NCBI RefSeq assembly: GCF_024509055.1
Contig: NZ_JANINM010000180.1
Location: forward strand, 1-46,440
Reading direction: 5' to 3'
Source of the DNA: Mesorhizobium sp.
GTDB taxonomy: Bacteria > Pseudomonadota > Alphaproteobacteria > Rhizobiales > Rhizobiaceae
DNA length: 46,440 bases
This document shows positions 1 to 8,533 of the stretch, piece after piece. Both the position numbers and the translations under genes were made by a program. The notes beneath the pieces are model-generated. The model saw only the letters and a list, made by a program, of their open reading frames with translations, was not told the DNA's origin and did no database searches. Numbering within the stretch: position 1 is the stretch's first letter; each line of letters begins with the position of its first letter.

Positions 1-68
1 GCCGCGATCAGCGCCGTCATGTTGGAGCCGCGTCCCGAGATCAGGACGACCGTGCGCTTCCTGCTCAT
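1..68 (-). CDS. purN: Phosphoribosylglycinamide formyltransferase, N-terminal fragment
   Basis: Only the first 22 codons lie in the window; the gene runs off the left edge. The visible start reads [20 protein letters not shown], which holds the GRGSN phosphate-binding loop typical of GAR transformylase. This enzyme moves a formyl group from 10-formyl-tetrahydrofolate to GAR in purine synthesis. Its start codon overlaps the stop of purM (ATGA, 65-68), so the two are translationally coupled in the order purM-purN. That is the usual proteobacterial arrangement and supports both calls. Confidence 0.93.
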   Translation of the reverse strand, partial: MSRKRTVVLISGRGSNMTALIA

Positions 69-1144
69 AGGCCGATCGAGCCCCGATAGATCACGCCGGC
101 GTCGCGACGCGGCACGATGCGGCCGATCGGCGTCACCGTCTCGCCTGCTTCCTGCAGCACGGCCGCCACCTGCGCCGCCTGGCCGGAGGCTACGGCCAGG
201 ATCATGCCGATGCCGCAGTTGAAGGTGCGCATCATCTCTTCCGGCGCGACGCCGCCGGTCCATGCCAGCCACGAGAACACCGCCGGCACCTCGATCGCCT
301 CGAGGTCGAGCTCGGCGGAGAAATCCTTGGGCAGCACGCGCGGGATGTTTTCCGGGAAGCCGCCGCCGGTGATGTGGGCGAGCGCCTTGATGCCATGTGT
401 GTTGCGGATCGCCTTGAGGATCGACTTCACATAGATGCGTGTCGGTTCCAGCAGCGCCTCGGCGAGGCTGATCTCCTCGTTGAAGGGCGCCGGATCGTTC
501 CAGCCAAGGCCGCTCGACGCCACGATGCGGCGCACCAGCGAAAAGCCGTTGGAGTGGAGGCCCGACGAGGCGAGGCCGAGCAGCACGTCGCCCTCGACGA
601 TGTCGTCGGTCGGCAGCAGCTGGCCGCGTTCGGCCGCGCCCACCGCGAACCCGGCCAGGTCATAGTCCTTGTCCTGGTACATGCCGGGCATCTCGGCCGT
701 CTCGCCGCCGATCAGCGCGCAGCCGGCCTGGCGGCAGCCTTGCGCGATGCCGCCGACGATCGACGCGCCCTGATCGGGGTCGAGCTTGCCGGTGGCGAAA
801 TAGTCGAGGAAGAACAGCGGCTCGGCGCCTTGCACGACAATGTCGTTGACGCACATGGCGACGAGGTCGATGCCGATCGTGTCGTGCTTTCCGGCGTCGA
901 TGGCGATCTTGAGCTTGGTGCCGACGCCGTCATTGGCTGCGACCAGCACCGGATCGGTGAAGCCCGCGGCCTTGAGGTCGAACAGGCCGCCGAAGCCGCC
1001 GATCTCGCCGTCGGCGCCCGGCCGGCGCGTCGCGCGCACCAGCGGCTTGATCTTCTCGACCATCAAATTGCCGGCATCGATATCGACGCCCGCCTCGGCA
1101 TAGGTGAGCCCGTTCTTGCGCGTGGCCTTGTCGCCCTTGCTCAT
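65..1144 (-). CDS. purM: Phosphoribosylformylglycinamidine cyclo-ligase (AIR synthetase)
   Basis: The 359-aa product closes the imidazole ring of AIR with ATP in de novo purine synthesis, in the cytosol. Family signatures are clear: [12 protein letters not shown] near the N-terminus, [41 protein letters not shown] and [11 protein letters not shown], in the expected order. The frame stays open upstream to 1300, but the start [19 protein letters not shown] at 1144 matches the family N-terminus; the upstream extension falls in non-coding repeat sequence. It overlaps purN by four bases. The 367 bases between it and the next divergent gene should hold its promoter, but I cannot point to convincing -35/-10 boxes. 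Assignment is secure. Confidence 0.97.
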   Translation of the reverse strand: MSKGDKATRKNGLTYAEAGVDIDAGNLMVEKIKPLVRATRRPGADGEIGGFGGLFDLKAAGFTDPVLVAANDGVGTKLKIAIDAGKHDTIGIDLVAMCVNDIVVQGAEPLFFLDYFATGKLDPDQGASIVGGIAQGCRQAGCALIGGETAEMPGMYQDKDYDLAGFAVGAAERGQLLPTDDIVEGDVLLGLASSGLHSNGFSLVRRIVASSGLGWNDPAPFNEEISLAEALLEPTRIYVKSILKAIRNTHGIKALAHITGGGFPENIPRVLPKDFSAELDLEAIEVPAVFSWLAWTGGVAPEEMMRTFNCGIGMILAVASGQAAQVAAVLQEAGETVTPIGRIVPRRDAGVIYRGSIGL

Positions 1145-1264
1145 ATCCGGCTCGTCCCTGTTTCTTCCATGCGGGCTCTTCGCATGAATGGTTTCGGGGA
1201 GCAAGGATGACGCGCAGGTGAGGGAGCTTTGCCCCAGGGAAATGCTGAAATGTCGGCGGGACAG

Positions 1265-1424
1265 CACCCCCCTCTGGCCTGCCGGCCATCTCCCCCTCAA
1301 GGGGGGAGATCAGATGTCACGCCGGCTTTCGCCAATCGCCAGGATCGCATGAAGAGCGCGCCGACGCTGATACAGCCAATCTCCCCCTCTGAGGGGGAGA
1401 TGCCCGGCAGGGCAGAGGGGGGTG
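1265..1424. repeat. 160-bp intergenic inverted-repeat element
   Basis: The gap from 1145 to 1511 has no gene. It contains two outer arms of about 32 bases (1265-1296 and 1393-1424) that are reverse complements with two mismatches; each begins or ends with a CACCCCCCTCTG-type block. Inside each arm lies a smaller perfect hairpin of ATCTCCCCC pairing with GGGGGAGAT (about 1288-1310 and 1379-1401). About 70 unpaired bases separate the two. This looks like one of the palindromic intergenic mosaic repeats known from Rhizobiales; family identity is inferred from structure only. It could form a large stem-loop in transcripts or be a non-autonomous mobile repeat. Confidence 0.7.
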
Positions 1425-1511
1425 CCTCGCGCTGACTTCGCCAGACCGTCCCTTGCACACCCCTCCCAACTCCCTCATCTATCTCCCGAGAAAGCCTCGG
1501 CGGGACATGCG

Positions 1512-2084
1512 GTGACCATTCCCAATCTCATCACGATCATGCGCCTCCTGCTGGTGCCAGCCGTGGTGCTGGCCATGTTGCAAGCGTATTGGGGCTGGGC
1601 CTTCGCCGGCTTCCTCGTCGCCGGCATTTCCGACGGCGTGGACGGCTTCATCGCCCGCCGCTGGAACCAGGCGTCCCGCCTTGGCGCCTATCTCGACCCG
1701 ATCGCCGACAAGCTTCTGCTGGTTTCGGTCTTCGTGGTCATGGGCTTTGCCCGCGAACTGCCGCTCTGGCTGGTGGTGACAATGGTCTCGCGCGACGCGC
1801 TGATCGTGTGCGCAGTGCTTCTGTCCAGCGTGATGGCGCATCCGGTCGAGGTGAAGCCGCTTTACATATCCAAGCTCAACACTGTGGTGCAGATCGTGCT
1901 GGCGGCGCTGGTGCTGGGTGAGCTCGCCTTTTCAATCCGTCTCGATCCGCTCCGGCCGGCGCTCATAATACTGTCCGGGGTCTTGACCGTGGCTTCGGCC
2001 GCGGCCTATCTCGTGGCTTGGCTGAGGCATATGAGCGGCTATGGCGAAGGCTCCGAGACGAGCGGCTCCACAACGGACACCTGA
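1512..2084 (+). CDS. CDP-alcohol phosphatidyltransferase (PgsA-like / cardiolipin synthase-like)
   Basis: The product is a 190-aa polytopic membrane enzyme from a GTG start. It carries the complete CDP-alcohol phosphotransferase signature D-G-x2-A-R-x8-G-x3-D-x3-D at residues 44-66 (DGFIAR ... G58, D62, D66). The family swaps CMP of a CDP-lipid for an alcohol in phospholipid synthesis. The N-terminus TIPNLITIMRLLLVPAV is typical of this group, so I start at the GTG at 1512; the frame is open further left (to 1422) but that part is not protein-like. Whether the acceptor is glycerol-3-phosphate or phosphatidylglycerol cannot be told. It overlaps the next gene by 44 bases if that gene uses its first ATG. 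Confidence 0.85.
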   Translation: MTIPNLITIMRLLLVPAVVLAMLQAYWGWAFAGFLVAGISDGVDGFIARRWNQASRLGAYLDPIADKLLLVSVFVVMGFARELPLWLVVTMVSRDALIVCAVLLSSVMAHPVEVKPLYISKLNTVVQIVLAALVLGELAFSIRLDPLRPALIILSGVLTVASAAAYLVAWLRHMSGYGEGSETSGSTTDT

Positions 2085-3234
2085 CAGCGAGGCAGCGGAG
2101 ATCGTGGCAGGCATGGCGCTTCGCCGCCAGATTTTCTTCTGGCTGGGCTCGGCTGTCCTGCTCGCGCTGTTCCTCTATGTCTTTTCTGGCATCCTGTTGC
2201 CCTTCGTCGCCGGCATGGTGCTGGCCTATTTCCTCGACCCTGTCGCCGACCGGCTTGAGCGGTTCGGGCTTTCCAGGCTGATGGCGACGGTGGTCATCCT
2301 CATCGCCTTCATCGTCATCGTCGTGCTGGCCTTCGTCATCCTGGTGCCGGTGCTGGCGACACAGATGGCCGACTTCGCCCGCAAGCTGCCGGAATATCTC
2401 ACCCGCCTGCAGTCGCTGATCACCAGCTTCGACCCGACATGGCTGGAGCAGCGCTTCGGCGTCAGCACCAGCGGCCTGCGCGACGGGCTGAATTCGCTTC
2501 TGACTTCGGGCTTCAGCCTGCTCACCACCGTCTTCACCTCGATCTGGAGTTCGGGCGTGGCGCTGGTCTCGGTGGTCAGCCTGTTCGTGGTCACGCCGGT
2601 GGTCGCCTTCTACATGCTGCTCGACTGGGACCGCATGGTGGCGGAGGTCGACAGCTGGGTGCCGCGCGACTATGTCGAGACGGTGCGTTCGCTGGCCCGC
2701 GACATCAACACCGCGACCGCCGGCTTCGTGCGCGGACAGGGCACGCTCTGCCTGGTGCTGGGCGCGATGTACGCGACCGGCCTGACGCTGACCGGGCTGA
2801 ACTTCGCCATCCTCATCGGTTTCTTCGCCGGGTTGATCTCCTTCATCCCCTATGTCGGCTCGCTGACCGGGCTGGTGCTTGCCGTCGGCGTCGCCTTCGT
2901 CCAGTTCTGGCCGCACTGGACCATGGTGGTGCTGGTGGCTTGCGTGTTCTTCGTCGGCCAGTTCATCGAGGGCAACATCCTGCAGCCAAGGCTGGTCGGA
3001 AAGAGCGTCGGCCTGCATCCGGTATGGCTGATGTTCGCGCTCTTCGCCTTCGGCGCGCTGTTCGGTTTCGTCGGCCTGCTGATTGCCGTGCCGGCCTCGG
3101 CCGCGATCGCCGTGCTGGTGCGCTTCGCCATCGCCCGCTATCTCGAATCGCCGCTTTACAAGGGCGAGGCCGCCGAAGCCGTGCCGCCGCTGCCGGCCGA
3201 TCGCGGCGGCGGCCATCGCTCGTCGCGCGGCTGA
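2041..3234 (+). CDS. AI-2E family transporter (PerM/YdiK-like membrane protein)
   Basis: The 397-aa product has about eight hydrophobic segments: two near residues 30-70, a pair at about 85-110, one at 175-205 and a cluster from 235 to 360. A long amphipathic stretch (110-165) sits between them, the layout of AI-2E family permeases. The C-terminal motifs GLISFIPYVGS and FIEGNILQPRLVGKSVGLHP are diagnostic. Substrates vary in this family and are unknown here. The first ATG at 2041 overlaps the upstream gene by 44 bases; an ATG at 2113 is an alternative that removes the overlap and begins just before the first membrane segment. It lies in the conserved order leading to hdaA, one base downstream. 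Confidence 0.88.
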   Translation: MAKAPRRAAPQRTPDSEAAEIVAGMALRRQIFFWLGSAVLLALFLYVFSGILLPFVAGMVLAYFLDPVADRLERFGLSRLMATVVILIAFIVIVVLAFVILVPVLATQMADFARKLPEYLTRLQSLITSFDPTWLEQRFGVSTSGLRDGLNSLLTSGFSLLTTVFTSIWSSGVALVSVVSLFVVTPVVAFYMLLDWDRMVAEVDSWVPRDYVETVRSLARDINTATAGFVRGQGTLCLVLGAMYATGLTLTGLNFAILIGFFAGLISFIPYVGSLTGLVLAVGVAFVQFWPHWTMVVLVACVFFVGQFIEGNILQPRLVGKSVGLHPVWLMFALFAFGALFGFVGLLIAVPASAAIAVLVRFAIARYLESPLYKGEAAEAVPPLPADRGGGHRSSRG

Positions 3235-3235
3235 C

Positions 3236-3940
3236 ATGTCCGATCGCAGGTCCGACGCGCCGCGCCAGCTGCCGCTCGATCTCGGCCACGGCACCGGCTA
3301 TTCGCGCGACGAACTCGTGGTTTCGGCCACCAACGCGCAGGCCTCGGCATTGGTCGACCGGTGGCCGGATTGGCCGTCGCCGGTGGTGGTGCTCGCTGGG
3401 CCACCCGGTTCCGGCAAGACGCACCTTGCCCAGATATGGCAGGCGCATGCCGATGCGGTCGCTATCGACGCCGGCGGGATCGGCTCGCACATTGCCGGCC
3501 TCGGCGCGCGCGCCGCCCTCATCGACGACATCGACAACGGTCCGATCGACGAGCAGGGCCTGTTCCACCTGATCAACACCGTTCGCGGCGCCGGTTCCAC
3601 GCTGATGCTGACGGCGCGGCGCTTTCCCTCCGCCTGGCGTGTCACGCTTCCGGACCTCATCTCGCGGCTGAAGGCGGCGGCGACCGTCGAGATCCATGAG
3701 CCCGACGACCTGCTGCTCGCCGGCGTCATCACAAAGCTCTTCGCCGACCGCCAGGTCGAGGTCGAGCCGCATGTCGTGCAATATCTGGTGCGGCGCATCG
3801 AGCGGTCGCTGGCGACCGCCATGAAGGTGGTGGAACGCCTCGACCGCGCGGCGCTGGAGCGCAAGACGCCGATCACCCGCGCGCTCGCCGCCGAAACCGT
3901 CAGCGCCATGGATGAAGGGCAGGGCGAGTTCGATATCTGA
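3236..3940 (+). CDS. hdaA: DnaA-related regulatory ATPase HdaA
   Basis: The 234-aa product is a DnaA-like AAA+ protein without the DnaA DNA-binding domain. Hda proteins act with the sliding clamp to stimulate ATP hydrolysis by DnaA and so block re-initiation of replication. Residues 11-16 (QLPLDL) form a beta-clamp-binding motif near the N-terminus, as in Hda. Walker A is GPPGSGKT (55-62) and Walker B is ALIDDID (94-100). The frame is open upstream to 3083, but MSDRRSDAPRQLPLDL at 3236 starts just after the upstream stop and puts the clamp motif at the N-terminus. In related Rhizobiales ppk usually follows; here it does not. Confidence 0.92.
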   Translation: MSDRRSDAPRQLPLDLGHGTGYSRDELVVSATNAQASALVDRWPDWPSPVVVLAGPPGSGKTHLAQIWQAHADAVAIDAGGIGSHIAGLGARAALIDDIDNGPIDEQGLFHLINTVRGAGSTLMLTARRFPSAWRVTLPDLISRLKAAATVEIHEPDDLLLAGVITKLFADRQVEVEPHVVQYLVRRIERSLATAMKVVERLDRAALERKTPITRALAAETVSAMDEGQGEFDI

Positions 3941-4045
3941 GCTCGGCCTTTTTACCAAAAACGAGAGGGGCCTTGCCCCGTCCCATTTCGAGACAACCTC
4001 ACTGGCATCCGTCTTGCAGCGCAACAGCTGCCGGCTGACCCCGGT

Positions 4046-4111
4046 CCCGATCGCGTTCCAGATCGGGTGGTAGGCTCGCCGGGCTCGAGGTTGTTGGGGG
4101 CTCGCCCGGCG
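4046..4111. terminator. Paired hairpins in the convergent gap after hdaA
   Basis: Between the converging ends of hdaA and the methyltransferase gene (3941-4158) lie two GC-rich hairpins: CCCGATC (4046-4052) with GATCGGG (4061-4067), and CGCCGGGC (4077-4084) with GCCCGGCG (4104-4111). The second is followed by a weak T-rich stretch. They may act as a bidirectional terminator, but there is no good U-tract, so this is tentative. Nothing else was recognised in the gap. Confidence 0.35.
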
Positions 4112-4158
4112 GGTTTACGTTTCCCTCGCGTCGCTCAGAGCGAGCAACCCCGCCTGTC

Positions 4159-5265
4159 CTAGGATTTGACGATCTCCGTCACGCAATGGACGTAGTCCAT
4201 GCGGTGTCCTTCCGGTGCGCGCGCGACTTCAGCTTCGTAGGCGCCGTAAAGATCGTCGACGATCGCGGAGCGATCGCTGGCCGGGCGCGAAGTCTCGAGC
4301 GCGTTTGCAAAAACCGTCTCGGACCAGGAACGCAGTGTCGGCACATACGCCTTGGCGAACGCGGCTGCGTCGCGATGGACCCGGAAAGCCTCGGCATAGG
4401 GGCAGGGCGTCACCATCGTGAACATCGTCTCGAGCGTCAGGCCGGCGCGTGACACGGAAGAGTCGGGATCGGCGAACGGCGCGGCAAACTCGTCCGGCGT
4501 CTTGTAGAATTGCTGGAAGGTGGCGTTGGCATACTCCGCCTGGCTGATCCGCCCGGCCCGCAGAAGATCGCGCCAATGGCGCGCGAACGAATCGAACATG
4601 TCGACCTCGGTCGTGTGTCCGAGATAGCGCCCGGCTTCGTCGACGCAGAAATTGGCAAGCGCGAGCCTGCCGCCGGGTCGCAGCTCGCGCGCCCTGGCTA
4701 TCAGGATCGTCTCCCAGTCGCGAAGCCCCTGGGCGCGAAACAGCTCGCGCTCGGCAGCGCTTGCGCCGACAGCCTGGACATGGTCGGCGATCATGCAAGG
4801 TCTCTTGCTGATCCAGTGCATCGCCGTGGCGGAGAAGCCGAGCGACAGCGAGTTGTCCGGCACGATTTGGCGATAGAAACTCGTTCCGCTGCCGAAGATG
4901 TAGAGGTCGGGCGTCTCCGCCAACGGAACCTCCGTCGGGTTGCCAAGCAGTCCCTGGCTGAGCCGGAAGAGGGTCGAGAAATCATTGTGGGGGAGGTCCG
5001 TATAGGTGATCGATATCGCCCGCCGAGGCTCGGTCGCGCGAATGGCGCCGACCACCCGCCGCATCATGTCCATCGAGGTGCCTCCGTCCGCGGCGCCGAA
5101 ATCGGCGATCGCGAACGGCTGGCCGTCTGCCGGGCGGGGCATCTTGGCGACGGCGTCGACGACGAGATCGCCGACCTTGTCGATGACGTTCTTGGCGCCG
5201 ACCGTGTTGGCCGAATAGTAGCCCGCACCAAGCATGGCGATCTTTTGGCCGTCGGCTGCGCTCAT
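4159..5265 (-). CDS. SABATH-family SAM-dependent carboxyl methyltransferase
   Basis: The 368-aa product resembles the SABATH family (salicylate, jasmonate, IAA and gibberellin carboxyl methyltransferases in plants), which methylates a small-molecule carboxylate to a methyl ester using SAM. The N-terminus MLGAGYYSANTVGAKNVID (11-29) parallels the family's GxGxxSYxxNS start. Residues 53-68 (IADFGAADGGTSMDMM) match the SAM-binding IADLGCSSGPNTL region. LGFSATAMHWIS matches the family's SSYSLHWLS segment. A strong ribosome binding site (GGGGAGAAGG) lies five bases before the ATG. It is the last gene of the minus-strand operon, 15 bases after the DUF3726 gene. The substrate is unknown. The fold is a confident call; the family name rests on motif recognition, not a search. 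Confidence 0.8.
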   Translation of the reverse strand: MSAADGQKIAMLGAGYYSANTVGAKNVIDKVGDLVVDAVAKMPRPADGQPFAIADFGAADGGTSMDMMRRVVGAIRATEPRRAISITYTDLPHNDFSTLFRLSQGLLGNPTEVPLAETPDLYIFGSGTSFYRQIVPDNSLSLGFSATAMHWISKRPCMIADHVQAVGASAAERELFRAQGLRDWETILIARARELRPGGRLALANFCVDEAGRYLGHTTEVDMFDSFARHWRDLLRAGRISQAEYANATFQQFYKTPDEFAAPFADPDSSVSRAGLTLETMFTMVTPCPYAEAFRVHRDAAAFAKAYVPTLRSWSETVFANALETSRPASDRSAIVDDLYGAYEAEVARAPEGHRMDYVHCVTEIVKS

Positions 5266-5280
5266 TACCTTCTCCCCTTG

Positions 5281-5862
5281 TTATTCATCGTCCACGCGGC
5301 CTCCTCCGGCCCCACGGACGCGCGACCGTTCGCTCTCCGGCACATAGGTTTTGGTGGCGAAGGCATTCAGCGCGGCAAGCGTCTGCCGGTCGATCGTCCC
5401 GCGCCGGCCCATTGGAGGCGGCCCTTGCTCCGGGCGCCGTTCGATGGCGACATCCGCCCGCAGCGTTTCCAGGGCCGCCCGATGCGCCACGCGCATGTCG
5501 GAGCGAAGCAGCATGGCATCGAGCCAGACCGGCAGGCCGACATCGCGTATGGTGAGCGGCAATGCGTGCGCTGGAGGCGGATTGTCGAGCAGCAGCGCGG
5601 CAGTCCGGATTGGGCATAGTGGCTTCCCGGTGGCGATATCGGCCTCGCCCTTGCGCCAGCACGCCGCGCGGGCGGAATCCGGCGGCGCGAAGGATTGCGC
5701 ATTCTCCGCGAGGCTCAGCATGGCCGGGGCCCAGTCTTCGCCGTCCGCCGCGAGCCTGCGTGCCGAACGCCCGATATCCTCGGCCAGGCCCCATGAGAAT
5801 CCCGCGCCGCGCGCCGCCTTGGCGCTGAGCGTTTCCACCTCGTTGAGCGAGAGCTCGATCAC
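5281..5862 (-). CDS. DUF3726-family protein, unknown function
   Basis: The 193-aa product begins VIELSLNEVETLSAKAARGAG at a GTG that overlaps the upstream stop (GTGA, 5859-5862), so translation is coupled to the 550-aa gene before it. The sequence GFSWGLAEDIGRSARRLA and the mixed alpha/beta, soluble character fit my memory of the DUF3726 family. No catalytic motif, signal peptide or membrane segment is visible. A longer open frame reaches 6354, but that part is antisense-type shadow of the 550-aa gene. Its place between a dehydrogenase module and a methyltransferase suggests a role in the same pathway; beyond that I give no function. Confidence 0.75.
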   Translation of the reverse strand: MIELSLNEVETLSAKAARGAGFSWGLAEDIGRSARRLAADGEDWAPAMLSLAENAQSFAPPDSARAACWRKGEADIATGKPLCPIRTAALLLDNPPPAHALPLTIRDVGLPVWLDAMLLRSDMRVAHRAALETLRADVAIERRPEQGPPPMGRRGTIDRQTLAALNAFATKTYVPESERSRVRGAGGGRVDDE

Positions 5863-7511
5863 GCGGCGCCTCCGGTCGGCGCGTTGGCGACATCCTCGAT
5901 CAGCGGCTCGCCACTGAAGAGCGCGATCCGCACCCATCGATCCGAGCGCGGATCGAAACTGCGCGCGCCAAAAAATGCGAGCTTGGCGCGCAAAATGTCG
6001 ACAGGCCGCAAATCGGCGCCAATCAGATTGTCGTGGATCTCGGAATAGGGAAACCGGGCGACGATCTGGGCGCGCCGCACGGCATGCCGCCATTCCGGGT
6101 GGCGAAGAAGAAATTCGGCAACGGGGGTCGAGGCCGGTTCCTGCGACAGCGCGGCGGCCAGGCTGAGCGCGTCGCGCGCCGTGGCCAAAGGCTGCTCGAG
6201 TTCGGCCCCATCTTCCTCGAAGCGTTCGCCGAGCCTTGGCTCGAGCTTTTCCGCGGAGACATACCAGAACCGCGCATTGGCGGCCGGCGCGGCGAAGTCG
6301 ATACCTGCCGCCCAGGAATAGCAGTCGAGAAGCGTGTGGCGAAGCGAACCGCAACTCATGCCGCCGTCGATGGCATGGCCGTGCGTCTCGTCGGCCTTCA
6401 TTGTCTCACCGAGTTCGTCGACCAGCGCCCCGTGCGGTTCGAGGATCAGCGAAACACAGGCCTCTTGTCCCTCCAGGGAAAAGTGCTCTTCCGCAAACCG
6501 ATAAACCGCATCCCAGGGCCTGGGCTCCACGAGAAGACGGTCGAGATTCTGCGCAAGCTCATCCAGGTCGTCGGCCAACGACCGCGTTGCCGCGGCTTGA
6601 CGGCCGTCGTCGCTGCGCCAGTGACCGACACGCTGGCGCAAATCCGCGAGCGTTTGCGAAAACACCTTTCGCTCCACCTCGCCGGCGCGCGGCTCGGCGC
6701 GCACCTTCGCCAGCGCGGTTTCACGCGCCAGGAACCAGCTATGCGTTAGCAGCGGATGGCGAACGAGGAAGGGGGCCATGCCCAGGCCGGTCGCATTTCC
6801 CACCCCGACCGCACGGCGCAGGCCCGGCGCCAGCCTTGCCGCACCGGCGGGATTGCGGCGCAAGGCGATATGATCGGCCAGGTCGAGCGTGAAGGATCGG
6901 ATCAGCCAGACGGTGAGCATCTCCGCCTGGAAGGATCCCGCTAGCTCCGGTCGCGAAGCGATCTGGTCGCGATCGGCGATGCCGAACTTGCCATTGCCAT
7001 AGACCGCCGTGGTGCGCAGCAGATAGCCGACGCCCAGCAACTCCTCTTCGTCCGGCTGTCGTCCTTGCGCCAGCGCCGTGGTCACCGCTTCGAACAGGCG
7101 CACGCTCTTGTTCGCGCGCGCCAGCACGAGCTCGCGATTGGTGTAGCGCCCGGCCTCCTGCAGAGGTGCGTTTGCCTCCAGCCGGGTGATTTCGGCGGCG
7201 TCCGGCAACCCGTCATAGAGGACGTAGCTCGTGTCCCAGGCCTGCGCGATCACACGGTCGGAACGCCTTTCATCGTCGAGGGGCGTCGAGAATGCGACCA
7301 GGCTGTAGGTCCGCCCCGGCGTCTCGACGGCATAGACCGCCCGCCCGAACCCGTTGTCGTCCAGCTCGAACCGGTCCTTGCGCACACGCCAGCGTTCCTT
7401 CGTGGCGCAGCGGATCAACTGGCGCAGGAAGCTGAGGCGCGTCGGATGCGCCGCGCCAAGCCGCCGCAGGCGCATGACGACCTCGGGAGGGCGCAGCGCG
7501 ATTGCCGTCAT
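5859..7511 (-). CDS. Conserved-looking 550-aa protein of unknown function
   Basis: I do not recognise this product. It is soluble, with no signal peptide or membrane helix. Patches that look constrained are residues 236-264 (a Gly-rich GVGNATGLGMAPF stretch followed by RHPLLTHSW) and 374-400 (DETHGHAIDGGMSCGSL then RHTLLDCYSW), which are rich in His, Cys and Asp and could form an active or metal site. It overlaps the dehydrogenase gene before it (ATGA, 7508-7511) and the DUF3726 gene after it (GTGA), so the three are made together and perhaps work as a complex. The C-terminus GGAA has no motif. Coding status is secure from the overlaps, codon pattern and length. Confidence 0.8.
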   Translation of the reverse strand: MTAIALRPPEVVMRLRRLGAAHPTRLSFLRQLIRCATKERWRVRKDRFELDDNGFGRAVYAVETPGRTYSLVAFSTPLDDERRSDRVIAQAWDTSYVLYDGLPDAAEITRLEANAPLQEAGRYTNRELVLARANKSVRLFEAVTTALAQGRQPDEEELLGVGYLLRTTAVYGNGKFGIADRDQIASRPELAGSFQAEMLTVWLIRSFTLDLADHIALRRNPAGAARLAPGLRRAVGVGNATGLGMAPFLVRHPLLTHSWFLARETALAKVRAEPRAGEVERKVFSQTLADLRQRVGHWRSDDGRQAAATRSLADDLDELAQNLDRLLVEPRPWDAVYRFAEEHFSLEGQEACVSLILEPHGALVDELGETMKADETHGHAIDGGMSCGSLRHTLLDCYSWAAGIDFAAPAANARFWYVSAEKLEPRLGERFEEDGAELEQPLATARDALSLAAALSQEPASTPVAEFLLRHPEWRHAVRRAQIVARFPYSEIHDNLIGADLRPVDILRAKLAFFGARSFDPRSDRWVRIALFSGEPLIEDVANAPTGGAA

Positions 7512-8518
7512 GCCGATGTCCCGGCCAGCTTTTCGAGTGTGGCGAGCGTTTCCGCCGCGACATCGATGCCTTCACTTGCGTTGCGCTCGCGCGCGGCGAA
7601 ACGCCTTGTCCCCGGAAGCCTCGTATCACCGGCGAAGCCACCTGCAACCGTCTCCAGCGTTTGCGCAAACGAACCGCCCGAGGTGGCGTCGGGCGCCACC
7701 GCCAGGAAGAACTGGCCGGTCCCCGGAGGACCTCCGGCGGTGCCGGAGAAGGGACTGGCGACAAGCCCGGGATTCGCTCCCGCAAGGCATGCGGCGAAGA
7801 CCTCGACCAGCAACGCCGAGCCTACGCCCTTGTAGCCGCCGGCCGGCGCCATCGTGCCCTTCAACGCCTCGCCGGCGTCGGTGGTGGTCTCGCCGCTCGC
7901 GTCGAAGGCCCAGCCCGGAGGGATAGGCTCGCCCGCGCGCGCGCGCTTCATGACTTCGCTCTTGGCGACGACGCTCGCGCTTTGGTCGATGACGAGCCGC
8001 GCGCCGCCATTTCCATCGGGGACCGCGAGCGACCACGGGTTTGTGCCGACCACCGCCTTGCGTCCGCCCCAGGGCGCGATCGAGGCCGGCGCATTTGTGA
8101 AACCCAGGCCGACAAGACCGGCTCGAGCGATGCGTTCGGTGTGATAGCCGAGCGCGCCGCAATTGTAGGAGTTGCGGATGGCGAGAGCCGCCACCCCTTG
8201 CGAGCGGGCCGTTTCGATCAGCGCCGGCAGACCGATTGCGATGGCGGCGTGGGCGAAGCCGTTGCCGGCATCGACGGCGACAATGGCCGGAGCCGGTCGT
8301 GTAAGGCGCGGCTCCGCCAGCCCCAGCACCTTGCCGCAGGTAAGATGCTCGCAATAGGTCGGCAGATACATCAGGCCGTGCGACTTCAGCCCGTCGCGTT
8401 CCGCCGCCGCGATTCCGGCAGCCAAGGCCCGGGCCTGCGCCTCGCTGGCGCCGTGGCGTGTCAGCGCCATCTCTGCAAGCGTCTCGATCCGGGCCTCCGT
8501 CAGACGTGTCGCGGTCAT
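7508..8518 (-). CDS. Malate/L-lactate dehydrogenase (Ldh) family oxidoreductase
   Basis: The 336-aa product belongs to the NAD(P)H-dependent malate/L-lactate (MDH2/LDH2, ComC, DpkA) family, unrelated to classical LDH. Members reduce 2-oxoacids, sulfopyruvate or cyclic imino acids such as piperideine-2-carboxylate. Family signatures are AAERDGLKSHGL (residues about 38-49), NSYNCGALGYHTERIA, TNAPASIAPWGGRKAVVGTNPWSLAVP and the Gly-rich GGYKGVGSALLVEV. Length is normal. It starts 15 bases after the LysR gene and overlaps the 550-aa gene, so it is the first enzyme of the operon. Substrate is not predictable; a ketimine-reducing role would fit an amino-acid pathway, but this is inference. Confidence 0.88.
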   Translation of the reverse strand: MTATRLTEARIETLAEMALTRHGASEAQARALAAGIAAAERDGLKSHGLMYLPTYCEHLTCGKVLGLAEPRLTRPAPAIVAVDAGNGFAHAAIAIGLPALIETARSQGVAALAIRNSYNCGALGYHTERIARAGLVGLGFTNAPASIAPWGGRKAVVGTNPWSLAVPDGNGGARLVIDQSASVVAKSEVMKRARAGEPIPPGWAFDASGETTTDAGEALKGTMAPAGGYKGVGSALLVEVFAACLAGANPGLVASPFSGTAGGPPGTGQFFLAVAPDATSGGSFAQTLETVAGGFAGDTRLPGTRRFAARERNASEGIDVAAETLATLEKLAGTSA

Positions 8519-8533
8519 TGCGTCACCTGCCGA

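Noticed and set aside
1963..3294. A 443-codon open frame on the minus strand across the AI-2E transporter gene
   Set aside because: It is rich in His, Gln, Arg and Asp in a way typical of the antisense of a GC-rich membrane-protein gene, and it has no family-like motif. The plus-strand genes are clear.
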